Notes under the pieces: model-generated
Seen by the model: the letters and a program-made list of their open reading frames with translations, nothing else
Told to the model about the DNA's origin: nothing
The model's database searches: none
Source of the DNA: Desulfatibacillum aliphaticivorans DSM 15576
Lineage (GTDB): Bacteria; Desulfobacterota; Desulfobacteria; Desulfobacterales; Desulfatibacillaceae
Length of the DNA stretch: 64,000 bases
Assembly: GCF_000429905.1 (NCBI RefSeq)
Contig: NZ_AUCT01000028.1
Coordinates: forward strand, 29,586-93,585
Direction of reading: 5' to 3'
Part shown: positions 37,955 to 46,325 of the stretch, in pieces
Layout of the letters: every line of letters starts with the position of its first letter
Position numbering within the stretch: position 1 is the first letter of the stretch
Position numbers and translations under genes: made by a program

Positions 37955-40134
37955 ACGAGGCTGACGAAACTTTACAGATTTTCTTTGCCGAGACGGACGA
38001 CCTGCTGCGATCCGCCGAAGAAAGCCTGTTGCGTTTGGAAAATAATCCCGGCTCCGGCGGGGAAGTGCAGGAAATTTTCCGAGCCATCCATACCATGAAG
38101 AGCGGTTCCGCCATGGTGGGCTTCACAAAGGTGTCCGAGTACTCGCATTTGCTGGAAAATCTCCTGGAGAGGGTTAGGGGCGGGCAGTTGACCGTTACCA
38201 AACCCTTGGTGTCTTTTCTGTTGGAAGACATAGATTTTTTAAGAAAAATGGTGGAAAGAGGGGGGCGGGGCGAACCCGAGGCCGAGCCGGAGGTCCTCCA
38301 TGCAAGAAAGTCCCAGCTAAATCGTTTTCTCGGCATGGACGCTATATCAGAGCCGGAGCCCAAGCCCGCGTCCCGTTCAGCCCCGGCGCCTCAACCTGCA
38401 TCCCAGGCGCCAAAAGCGGCCAAGGAAAAAACAGCCAAGGCCCCTGCTGCAGACGGGCGAAGATATTATGAAATCGAACTGAAATTCCGTAAGGACCTGT
38501 TCTCATGGGGGCAGGATCCCATATTGCTGCTCTTGGGCCTGGAAGAGGTGGCGGACATTGTGGACGTGACGGCCGATATGTCCCGGCTGCCTGATTATGA
38601 ATCTTTCGACCCATACAATCTGTACATATCCTGGCGATTGACGGCCAAGACAAAGGCTTCCCTCGAAGAGATGGAGGACGTCTTCATGTTCGTCCGGGAC
38701 GATAATGAAATCTCCATTGAGGACATTACGGCCCGGTACAAGGAAGGGGTGGACATCGCCGTAGGGGAGCGCCCCCTGGGGGAAGTCCTCCTGGAAAGAG
38801 GCGCAATCACCAAGGGCGACCTGGACGTGGCCCTGGGCAAGCAAAAGCGCCTGGGCGAAATTCTGGTGGAGGAAGGCAAGATCGATTCCTCCATGTTGGA
38901 GCAGGTCGTCGGCCAGCAGGAGGAAAGCCGGCAAACCTACCGAAAAACCAGCGTTCGGGTGGATGTGGAAAAAATCAATCACCTCGTGAACCTGGCGGAG
39001 GAAATCGGCATCGGCCTTTCCAGGCTCCAGAATTTTTTCGGGAGCGTGCCCGATATTTCCGGCGGAGAAGCAGACCAGGAGTTGGAAAACCTGCTTAAAG
39101 TCAACCGGGAGTTTCAGGAACGGGTGGCCCAGGTCCGCATGTTTCCCCTGGAGGGGACCTTCCGCCGGTTTCAGCGCATCGCCCGGGATACGGCCTTTGA
39201 ACAAGGAAAAAGAGTGCGGGTGTCCCTAATCGGGGTGGACACCGAGTTGGATAAGGAAGTGATCGAACACATCACCGATCCTTTGAAACACCTGGTTCGC
39301 AACTGCGTGGACCACGGAATAGAAACTCCGGAAGAGCGGGAAGCCGCAGGCAAACTTCCGGAAGGCGTCATTGAGTTCCGGGCTTTTCAAAAAGGCGGCA
39401 TGATCCTGGTGCGCATCAGCGACGACGGCCGCGGACTGGATCTGGACCGCATCGCCGAACAGGCCGTGGAGCGGGAGATCATCCAGCCCGGGGAGACGGT
39501 GGACAACTCCAACGTCCTGGATATTATTTGTCAGCCGGGCTTTTCAACCGCCAGCGCCATTACGGCCCTTTCCGGCAGGGGCGTGGGCATGGACGTGGTC
39601 AGGAACGAAGTGGAGCAACTGGGGGGAACCATGCAGATCGAAACGGAAAAGGGCAAGGGGACCACTTTTACTCTGTCCCTGCCTTTGACCTTCGCTTTGC
39701 TGGAAGCCCTGCACATTAAGGACCAGGACAGGTCCTATCTGATTCCCTTATGGGGGGTCGTGGGAACCCAGGAATACGACCCGGCTCACGTGAAGTTTTT
39801 CGGCGCAGGGGAAAGGCTCTACACCTTCCGGGGCGAGTACGTCCCCGTGGTTCACTTGTCCAAGGTGTACGGCATTGATTGCGGTGAGGACCGGGTTGGC
39901 GGGGGCTCAATTCTGGTCTTCATTGATACGTCCAGGCAGCGCTTTGGCCTCTTGGTGGATAAGGTGCTCGACCCCCATCAGGTGGTTGTAAAAAGTCTGG
40001 AATCAAATTTCAAAAGCGTTGCCGGAATCTCGGGCGCAACAATTATGGGGGATGGTTCGGTGGCCTTGGTCATGGACCTGTTTGCCTTGGAAGAAATGTT
40101 TTTCAATAGATCTTCGGCAAGGAGCGACGCATGA
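37951..40134 (+). CDS. cheA: Chemotaxis histidine kinase CheA with an MshEN-like insert
   Basis: 727 residues from the ATG in the ATGA overlap; a GTG three codons earlier is possible. CheA autophosphorylates and passes phosphate to CheY and CheB. Order: HPt (H47 in FRAIHTMKSGSAM), Pro/Ala-rich linker (about 132-165), an alpha/beta P2-like region (about 168-265), a duplicated segment at about 274-326 (PLGEVLLERGAITKGDLDVALGKQ repeated as RLGEILVEEGKIDSSMLEQ), dimerisation helices, HATPase (HLVRNCVDHGIE, SDDGRGLD, GRGVGMDVV) and a C-terminal CheW-like domain. The duplicated segment resembles MshEN c-di-GMP-binding modules and is not part of ordinary CheA. Its stop overlaps the cytochrome start. 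Confidence 0.95.
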   Translation: MNEADETLQIFFAETDDLLRSAEESLLRLENNPGSGGEVQEIFRAIHTMKSGSAMVGFTKVSEYSHLLENLLERVRGGQLTVTKPLVSFLLEDIDFLRKMVERGGRGEPEAEPEVLHARKSQLNRFLGMDAISEPEPKPASRSAPAPQPASQAPKAAKEKTAKAPAADGRRYYEIELKFRKDLFSWGQDPILLLLGLEEVADIVDVTADMSRLPDYESFDPYNLYISWRLTAKTKASLEEMEDVFMFVRDDNEISIEDITARYKEGVDIAVGERPLGEVLLERGAITKGDLDVALGKQKRLGEILVEEGKIDSSMLEQVVGQQEESRQTYRKTSVRVDVEKINHLVNLAEEIGIGLSRLQNFFGSVPDISGGEADQELENLLKVNREFQERVAQVRMFPLEGTFRRFQRIARDTAFEQGKRVRVSLIGVDTELDKEVIEHITDPLKHLVRNCVDHGIETPEEREAAGKLPEGVIEFRAFQKGGMILVRISDDGRGLDLDRIAEQAVEREIIQPGETVDNSNVLDIICQPGFSTASAITALSGRGVGMDVVRNEVEQLGGTMQIETEKGKGTTFTLSLPLTFALLEALHIKDQDRSYLIPLWGVVGTQEYDPAHVKFFGAGERLYTFRGEYVPVVHLSKVYGIDCGEDRVGGGSILVFIDTSRQRFGLLVDKVLDPHQVVVKSLESNFKSVAGISGATIMGDGSVALVMDLFALEEMFFNRSSARSDA

Positions 40135-40655
40135 AAATGAAGATGTTTACCAAAATAGCCGGTGCAGCAGTTGCGGGCATCGCCCTGGCTTTTTTGGTGC
40201 TTTGGCCCATGGCCAAAGCAACGGGGGGAATCGTCGGGGGCGGCTACATCGGGTCGGAAGCATGCAAGGAATGCCATGCCAAACATTATGAGTCCTGGTC
40301 TAAAAATTCAAGAAAAGCCAAATCCTGGGAGTCCATCAACCGAATGAGGGAAGATGACGGCGACGGCGGACTGACGGAAGAGGAAATCAAGGAATGCTAC
40401 CAATGCCACACCACCGGATACGGCCAGGAAACCGGGTTTGTCAACGAGACGGAAACGCCCGGCCTGAAAAACGTGGGCTGCGAAGCTTGCCACGGCCCTG
40501 GAAGGCTGCATACCGAAACCATGGAAAAAGCGCATATCGTCAAAACGCCGACCATTGAGTTGTGCGCCAAATGCCATGAACAAAAAGACGAAGACAACAT
40601 CGGCAAAGTAAGGCCTTTCCGATATAAAAAAGTAATTTACGCGGGCGCCCATTGA
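40131..40655 (+). CDS. Periplasmic tetraheme cytochrome c
   Basis: 174 residues with a signal peptide or anchor (hydrophobic AGAAVAGIALAFLVLWP, cleavage near AKA-TGG). Four heme c attachment motifs: C45-C48-H49 (CKECH), C89-C92-H93 (CYQCH), C117-C120-H121 (CEACH) and C145-C148-H149 (CAKCH). The spacing and the GxCxxCHGPGRLH segment resemble the cytochrome c554 family. It should be exported and carry hemes added by the Ccm system. The start codon overlaps the cheA stop (ATGA), and the next gene is a heme-binding MCP, so it is probably a dedicated electron partner of that sensor; this last point is inference. Confidence 0.93.
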   Translation: MKMKMFTKIAGAAVAGIALAFLVLWPMAKATGGIVGGGYIGSEACKECHAKHYESWSKNSRKAKSWESINRMREDDGDGGLTEEEIKECYQCHTTGYGQETGFVNETETPGLKNVGCEACHGPGRLHTETMEKAHIVKTPTIELCAKCHEQKDEDNIGKVRPFRYKKVIYAGAH

Positions 40656-40671
40656 TCCATAGGGGGACTTA

Positions 40672-43290
40672 ATGAGGAATTATATCATGTCCATTCGAAA
40701 GCGGACCCGGCTGCGCACCAAGATGCTGCTAGCTACGTTGTTCATTGTCATGCTCTTTATGGCAGCCAACCTCATCTACTTTTCTTCGGTGCAGCAGAAG
40801 ATCGCCAAAACTCTCACCACCAATTTTTCCTATCAGCTAATGGCCAAAGCCATGGGCGGCTTTGAGTATCCCATGAGGCTGGGCGACACCGACAGCGTCA
40901 GGCGTGAGTTGAGGCAGACGGGCGATCAGATGAGTCAGGCCATAGGAATTACTGATGAAGAGGATGGCAAAGACGCCAAAAAAGTTTCCGAAGCCGAAAA
41001 GCGGGGCCTTAGCATCTATATAGTCAATCAGCGCAAAAAGGTCGTGTTCTCCTCTGATCCCGCCAAGGAAGGCCTGGAAGTGGTGAAGGACCGGCTCCTT
41101 TTTGACGATGACCCTCAAACAGCCCTGGACGAAGCCTTGCAGTCCACGGATAGAGGCCCTTTCGCCTTTTTGGAGGAAAAAGCCAGGGAAGTCATCAGGC
41201 AGGAAAACAATGAAAAGGTGAAAAACAACATCAGGGCCGCCATTGAGCTTGCGGACACCGACAGAATGATGGACCGGATCGGCGAAATTTTTCCCAGTGT
41301 GACCGCCGGTAATAAAAAGGCTTTGGAAAACGCCCTTCAAAAAGCCAAAACCCCGCTGCGCCCCATGGTCTTTGAGGAAACCACGGGCGAGGCGCCCTTC
41401 ATGACCGCCATCAGGCCCATCTTCAACAGGGACAGTTGCACCCATTGCCATGGGAAATCCCGCAGGGTGCTGGGCGCTATGATTATCCAGCAGCCCCTGA
41501 AGGAAACCCAATCCACGGTCAGATATAATATTATCTACATGAGCGTCGCTTCCATATTGGCTTTGGGATTGCTTGTGGCCATTATTTTCAGTCTGTTCCA
41601 GAGCATGGTGACCAATCGTTTGGGCGCCTTGCAGGAAAAAACCGCCCAGGTGGCCGGCGGAGACGTCAACGTGGAAGTGTACGACGACTCAGCCGACTCC
41701 ATCGGCAGGCTCACCCGCAATTTCAACACCATGATTTTGAGCATCAAGGACCGGATTGAATACGCCAACAGCCTTCAGTTGGGCATCTCAGACCCCTTCT
41801 TCATGACCGATACGGACCGTAAAATCACCTTTGTCAACGAGGCGGCCCTCAAACTGGTGGGGCTGAGCAAGCAGGAGGTGTTGGAACGGCCCTGCCATGA
41901 AGTCTTTCTGGCCTCCGTATACAAAAGCGAATGCCCCGTGCGCAGCGCCATGGAGAACGACGAGGCCGTCAGCGGCAAAAAAATCGCTCTGACCAATTCC
42001 AAAGGCGTGGAAGTTCCCATCCTGTGCAGCGCGGCCCTTCTGCGGGATTCCTCCGGCAAGATTCTGGGCGCCTTCCAGATCATGCGGGACCTCACGGCGG
42101 ACGTGGAGGCGGAAACCCGCATTCGCGAGGCTTACGCCCGGGAGGAAAAGGGCAAGAAGGAACTGGAAATCAAGGTTATCGAGCTGTCAGAGGTGCTTGG
42201 CAAGGTCAGCCAGGGCGACCTTTCGCCCCGGGGAGTCCCTTCCGGCGCCAACGACTCCATGGACGTGCTCACCCATCGCATCAACGAAACCCTGGACGGC
42301 ATGGCTGCTCTCATCAAACAGGTTAAGGAAGCCATCCTGCCGGTTATCAACGGCGTGCTTCGCATTTCCCGCGAAAACCAGAACCTGGCCCAGCGCACCG
42401 AACAGCAGGCGGCCGCCATGGAGGAAATCAGCGCCACTCTGGAGGAACTGGTCAGCAATACCGGAGAGAACCTGGCGAACACCCGCCATGCGGACGGCCT
42501 GTCCAAAGAGGCTGTCAAAGTGGCCCACGAGGGCGGCAGCGAGGTGGAGCGCACGGCTGCAGCCATGTCGGAAATCGAATCGGCCAGCGCCAAGGTCGTG
42601 GAAATGATGGACCTCATCAACGAGATCACCTTCCAGACCAACCTGCTTTCCATTAACGCAGCCGTGGAAGCGGCCCGGGCCGGCGAGCAGGGCAGGGGCT
42701 TCGCCGTGGTCGCCAACGAAGTCCGCAACCTGGCCAAACGCAGCGCGTCCGCGTCCAAGGACATCCAGGTGCTGGTGCGTGAGATTATGGATAAAGTCAC
42801 CACCGGCCGCCAGTGGGTGGGCGAGTTGGAAGGCCGTTTCGCCAACATTGTGAAAACTTCCGGCCAAGTCTCCGACGCCTTGGGCGAGGTGTCCATGGGC
42901 AGCGAGGAAAGCTCCCGGGGCATCGAGCAGATCAACCAGGGCACCCAGGAAGTCTGCGAGGTCAACGAAAAGAACGCCTCCTTTGTGGATGAACTGGCCC
43001 AGGAAACCCAAAAGCTCAAGGAAAAGGCCCGCAAGCTCCAGGAGCTTACAGCCGTCTTTGTTCTGGGAACCGAAGACATCATTTCCCATCAAATGGATTT
43101 TAACGAAGACGCCTTTGAGCCGGAAATGCCCATGGAGCCCAGATCCTCCTTTGAAGGCCGGGAACGGCGCAGAGCCATGCCCACTTCCCGGGCGCTGAGA
43201 GACGATCTGATAAACACCAGACCGTCCATGGAGGAAATGACCGACGATCTCCTGGAACAGGAGTTTGAAGAAGGCTTCGAGGAGTTCTGA
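40672..43290 (+). CDS. Methyl-accepting chemotaxis protein with a periplasmic heme-c motif and PAS domain
   Basis: 872 residues. Order: membrane helix (about 18-40), periplasmic sensor (about 41-285) with the heme c motif C256-T-H-C259-H260, second helix (about 287-310), HAMP (about 310-362), PAS (about 365-480, with two CP/CH cysteine sites, RPCHEV and ECPV), a linker or second HAMP-like segment, and the methyl-accepting signalling domain with the hairpin tip NLLSINAAVEAARAGEQGRGFAVVANEVRNLA. The single CxxCH makes the sensor domain a covalent heme-binding site, as in the c-type heme MCPs of Geobacter. The ATG follows AGGGGG. An alternative start is five codons later. It is flanked by the tetraheme cytochrome and cheW. 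Confidence 0.95.
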   Translation: MRNYIMSIRKRTRLRTKMLLATLFIVMLFMAANLIYFSSVQQKIAKTLTTNFSYQLMAKAMGGFEYPMRLGDTDSVRRELRQTGDQMSQAIGITDEEDGKDAKKVSEAEKRGLSIYIVNQRKKVVFSSDPAKEGLEVVKDRLLFDDDPQTALDEALQSTDRGPFAFLEEKAREVIRQENNEKVKNNIRAAIELADTDRMMDRIGEIFPSVTAGNKKALENALQKAKTPLRPMVFEETTGEAPFMTAIRPIFNRDSCTHCHGKSRRVLGAMIIQQPLKETQSTVRYNIIYMSVASILALGLLVAIIFSLFQSMVTNRLGALQEKTAQVAGGDVNVEVYDDSADSIGRLTRNFNTMILSIKDRIEYANSLQLGISDPFFMTDTDRKITFVNEAALKLVGLSKQEVLERPCHEVFLASVYKSECPVRSAMENDEAVSGKKIALTNSKGVEVPILCSAALLRDSSGKILGAFQIMRDLTADVEAETRIREAYAREEKGKKELEIKVIELSEVLGKVSQGDLSPRGVPSGANDSMDVLTHRINETLDGMAALIKQVKEAILPVINGVLRISRENQNLAQRTEQQAAAMEEISATLEELVSNTGENLANTRHADGLSKEAVKVAHEGGSEVERTAAAMSEIESASAKVVEMMDLINEITFQTNLLSINAAVEAARAGEQGRGFAVVANEVRNLAKRSASASKDIQVLVREIMDKVTTGRQWVGELEGRFANIVKTSGQVSDALGEVSMGSEESSRGIEQINQGTQEVCEVNEKNASFVDELAQETQKLKEKARKLQELTAVFVLGTEDIISHQMDFNEDAFEPEMPMEPRSSFEGRERRRAMPTSRALRDDLINTRPSMEEMTDDLLEQEFEEGFEEF

Positions 43291-43736
43291 TGGCTACCCA
43301 ATACGTGGTTTTTTCCCTTAACGACCAATGCTACGGCGTGGAAATCTTCAAGATCAAGGAGGTTTTCAGCTATCGCAAGATTACGCCGCTGCCCCACGTC
43401 AAAGGCTTTGTTAAGGGAATCATCAACTTGCGAGGAGTCATCCTGCCGGTGTTCGATTTGCGGGAGAAATTCGGCCTGCCTTCCACGGATTACACCCCTT
43501 TCCACGTAATCATTGTGGTGGAGATAGCCGGCCGGGTTATGGGGGTGATCGCCGATGAAATTTCAGACGTGGTGGAAATTCAGGCCGATGATTTTCAGAA
43601 CACGGGAAACCTGCCGCCGGGCATATCCCGGGAATACCTGGCAGGGGTGGGCAGGAAAGACGATATGATGACGATCCTTCTGGATGTGGACAGGCTGCTG
43701 AGCCAGGAGGAATTGGAAATGGTGGACGCAACCTGA
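43290..43736 (+). CDS. cheW: Chemotaxis coupling protein CheW
   Basis: 148 residues, a single CheW domain: QYVVFSLNDQCYGVEIFKIKE at the start, GFVKGIINLRGVILPVFDLRE in the middle and a C-terminal strand MTILLDVDRLL. It links the MCP to CheA. Its ATG overlaps the MCP stop by one base, and cheR starts one base after its stop, so the three genes are tightly coupled. No extra domains. Confidence 0.95.
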   Translation: MATQYVVFSLNDQCYGVEIFKIKEVFSYRKITPLPHVKGFVKGIINLRGVILPVFDLREKFGLPSTDYTPFHVIIVVEIAGRVMGVIADEISDVVEIQADDFQNTGNLPPGISREYLAGVGRKDDMMTILLDVDRLLSQEELEMVDAT

Positions 43737-43737
43737 A

Positions 43738-44571
43738 ATGATTCCCGTCTTGTCTGAAACGGAGTTCGAACTATTCCGGACCTTGCTTCAAAACAAGACA
43801 GGCATTTTGTTGAAAGCCGCCAGAAGGCAAACCCTGGGCAGAAGGCTGGCCAAAAGGATGGAAGCCCTGGGGATGAGTTCGTACACCGCCTATTACCGCA
43901 TGCTCAAAGCGGGAAAGAACGATGAGGAGCTCAGAGCCCTGATCAACCACGTCACGATTGATCAGACCAGCTTTTTTCGGGCCGGTCCGCAATTTGATCT
44001 CCTGGCCGGACGGATTATTCCCGAAATCATGCAGAAAAACTATGGCCTTAAACAGATGCGCATCTGGTCCGCGGGCTGTTCAAGGGGGCACGAGCCATAC
44101 AGCGTGGCCATGATGCTCCAGCAGGCGGTCCGGGAGTTGGTTTCATGGGACGTCAAAATTCTGGCCACGGATATTGACAGCGACTCCTTAAAATACGCTT
44201 TTCGGGGGCGATACACCGCCAATGAAATGAGCCATGTCCCCGAAGACTATGCAACGCGCTTCTTTAAACCGCAGAGACACGGGGGGAAAAAACTGTATGC
44301 GGTTAAAGACGGACTCAGGAAACACATCCTGTTCAGGAGGCTGAACCTCCTGGAATCGCCTTATCCCATCAAAGGCCCCATGGATGTCATCCTGTGCCGC
44401 AACGTTATGATTTATTTTTCCAGGACTCAGAAGCAACAGATCATGGGGGAGTTTTTGCGGCTGTTGCCGATCGGGGGGTATCTTTGCCTGGGCGCCTCGG
44501 AATCATTGATAGGAATTGATGACCGCTTTTCCCTTATAGGGCATGCGGTGTATCAAAAACAAAAAAACTAG
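43738..44571 (+). CDS. cheR: MCP glutamate methyltransferase CheR
   Basis: 277 residues. The N-terminal helical domain (about 1-70) precedes the SAM-dependent methyltransferase fold: WSAGCSRGHEPYSVAMML (SAM motif I; the usual form is CSTGEEPYS), KILATDIDSDSLKYA, and VILCRNVMIYFSRTQKQQI. CheR methylates specific glutamates of MCPs using S-adenosylmethionine. Methylation site helices are visible in the neighbouring MCP. The length is standard, without tetratricopeptide extension. Confidence 0.95.
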   Translation: MIPVLSETEFELFRTLLQNKTGILLKAARRQTLGRRLAKRMEALGMSSYTAYYRMLKAGKNDEELRALINHVTIDQTSFFRAGPQFDLLAGRIIPEIMQKNYGLKQMRIWSAGCSRGHEPYSVAMMLQQAVRELVSWDVKILATDIDSDSLKYAFRGRYTANEMSHVPEDYATRFFKPQRHGGKKLYAVKDGLRKHILFRRLNLLESPYPIKGPMDVILCRNVMIYFSRTQKQQIMGEFLRLLPIGGYLCLGASESLIGIDDRFSLIGHAVYQKQKN

Positions 44572-44628
44572 AGAGATGTATTTCAAACTCCCGAGGCGCC
44601 CTGCCTCATAGAATACAGGGGTTATTGC

Positions 44629-45213
44629 TTGAGGCGTTTTTACAGTCGCAAACTCAACAGGCAGGTAGTGCTTTTGAGGGCAGGCGAGTACCATGTTTGT
44701 ACGAAAGGCGAGGTGCTGTACACCTTGCTGGGGTCCTGCATCGCTGCATGCTTGTATGACAAGGAAAGACAGATAGGCGGCATGAATCATTTTTTGCTGC
44801 CTGGCCTGGTGCACCCGGACGACATCTTCTCCTCGGAGGTCGGCCGCTACGGCATGTACGCCATGGAGTTGCTCATCGGCGATCTCATAAAAAAAGGCGC
44901 AAGACGGGATAAGCTCCAGGCAAAAATTTTCGGCGGCGGAAAGGTGCTTAAATTCCGCAAGTACGACGGAAATATTACCGGGTCCAATATTCGTTTTGCA
45001 ACCAAGTATCTGGAGTTGGAAGGCATCCCCCAGGAAACCTCCGATCTCGGTGGAAAACAAGGCAGAAAAATTTTGTTTTTTTCCGACACCACCAAGGTGT
45101 TGCTAAAAAGATTTGATATGGAAGCCGATCCTACTACCCTGGACGAAGAAACCGCCTACAAGGGCAGGGTCTTCTATCCCAGGAAGGCAAAGTCTTCCGT
45201 TATTTTGTTTTAA
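44629..45213 (+). CDS. cheD: Chemoreceptor glutamine deamidase CheD
   Basis: 194 residues. The start is TTG, with AGGGG upstream and no better codon available. The CheD catalytic Cys lies in LLGSCIAACLYD and the His in IGGMNHFLLPG; a later GGGKVL and the SDTTKVLLKRF segment complete the domain. CheD deamidates receptor glutamines and in some systems is sequestered by CheC, which is absent here. The C-terminal 30 residues extend beyond the usual domain. Confidence 0.92.
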   Translation: MRRFYSRKLNRQVVLLRAGEYHVCTKGEVLYTLLGSCIAACLYDKERQIGGMNHFLLPGLVHPDDIFSSEVGRYGMYAMELLIGDLIKKGARRDKLQAKIFGGGKVLKFRKYDGNITGSNIRFATKYLELEGIPQETSDLGGKQGRKILFFSDTTKVLLKRFDMEADPTTLDEETAYKGRVFYPRKAKSSVILF

Positions 45214-45228
45214 TTTGTACGAGGCGAC

Positions 45229-46269
45229 ATGAAGAAATTGCGTGTACTGATTGTGGACGATTCGCCGATTATGCAGTCCTTGCTTAAACGCATTTTATCC
45301 GCCGAAGCGGATATTGAAGTCATAGGCAGCGCCTCTGATGCCTTTGAAGCAAGAGAGATGATTATCGCCGATCCCCCGGACGTCCTGACACTGGACGTGG
45401 AAATGCCAAGAATGGACGGCATTACCTTTTTGAAAAGGCTTATGTCCTATAAGCCGTTGCCTGTGTTGATGATCAGCTCATACACCACGGAAAACAGCAT
45501 TCGAACCATGGAGGCTCTGGAAGCCGGGGCTGTGGACTTTGTGCCCAAACCCGTGCACGGCGCCGCCCATCAGAGCCTGGAGTTGCTGGCTGCGGACATC
45601 GTGGCCAAAGTGCGGGCCGCGGGCCGGGCCAATATCTCCTTGGCCCCGGCGGTGCGGGTCGCCCCGAAAATGACCGCCCAAACCCGCGCCTCCAGGTTGT
45701 ATAAAATCCTGGCCATCGGGGCCTCTACAGGCGGAACCACGGCGATCAGAAGACTCCTGTCCTCCATGAATTTTCATACCAACGGAATTCTGGTGGTTCA
45801 GCACATGCCTCCCAATTACACCAAGTCTTTCGCCCAACGCCTGAACGACATGGTCCCCTGCGAAGTCGTGGAGGCCGTGGACAGGGAGAGAGTGGAGAAG
45901 GATAAGGTCATAATCGCCCAGGGCGGCAAGCATATGGTTCTCGCCAGGGACAGGGCAGGGTTTTTCGTCCGGATCACGGACACGCCGCCCGTTCATCACC
46001 AAAAGCCCTCGGTTGACGTGCTTTTTGAGTCCGCCGCCCAGGTTGCGGGTAGGGAGGCTGTAGGCATTATTTTGACAGGCATGGGGGAAGATGGCGCGCG
46101 CGGCCTGCTTAGCATGCGCGAGGCCGGCTGCTTTACCGTCGCTCAGGATGAAGCCTCCTCCGTGGTCTTTGGAATGCCCAGGGCCGCCATTGAAATGGGC
46201 GCCGCAACCCGCATTGCATCCCTGGACGCCATGCCCAACGACATTCTCGCCAGCGCAAAACTGCGGTGA
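45229..46269 (+). CDS. cheB: Protein-glutamate methylesterase CheB
   Basis: 346 residues: an N-terminal receiver (DDSPIMQ, acceptor Asp in LDVEMPRMDG, Lys in VPKPVHG) joined to the methylesterase domain with catalytic Ser in GASTGGTTAI, His in VVQHMPPNYT and Asp in LTGMGEDGARGL. CheA phosphorylates the receiver, which releases the esterase and resets the MCP. The short linker is Ala/Arg-rich. A GAGG ribosome-binding site precedes the ATG. It lies 15 bp after cheD in the same operon. Confidence 0.96.
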   Translation: MKKLRVLIVDDSPIMQSLLKRILSAEADIEVIGSASDAFEAREMIIADPPDVLTLDVEMPRMDGITFLKRLMSYKPLPVLMISSYTTENSIRTMEALEAGAVDFVPKPVHGAAHQSLELLAADIVAKVRAAGRANISLAPAVRVAPKMTAQTRASRLYKILAIGASTGGTTAIRRLLSSMNFHTNGILVVQHMPPNYTKSFAQRLNDMVPCEVVEAVDRERVEKDKVIIAQGGKHMVLARDRAGFFVRITDTPPVHHQKPSVDVLFESAAQVAGREAVGIILTGMGEDGARGLLSMREAGCFTVAQDEASSVVFGMPRAAIEMGAATRIASLDAMPNDILASAKLR

Positions 46270-46325
46270 CGGGAAGCCGGGCCTGACTCCCGGCAAAACG
46301 AATATTTGCAAAGGCTTTTTGCATT

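Noticed and set aside
42132..43092. About 300-residue minus-strand frames opposite the MCP signalling domain
   Set aside because: The MCP domain is heavily constrained; the opposite frames are Ser/Ala/Leu-rich shadows with no start signals.
40672..43290. Two separate MCP genes or a frameshift, because of the long linker and second PAS-like part
   Set aside because: The frame is continuous, with HAMP, PAS and the signalling domain in the usual order and no internal start with a ribosome-binding site.
46276..46294. Terminator between cheB and the REC-GGDEF gene
   Set aside because: A GCCGGG/CCCGGC stem is present but there is no U-tract, so it is unlikely to end transcription and does not separate the genes.
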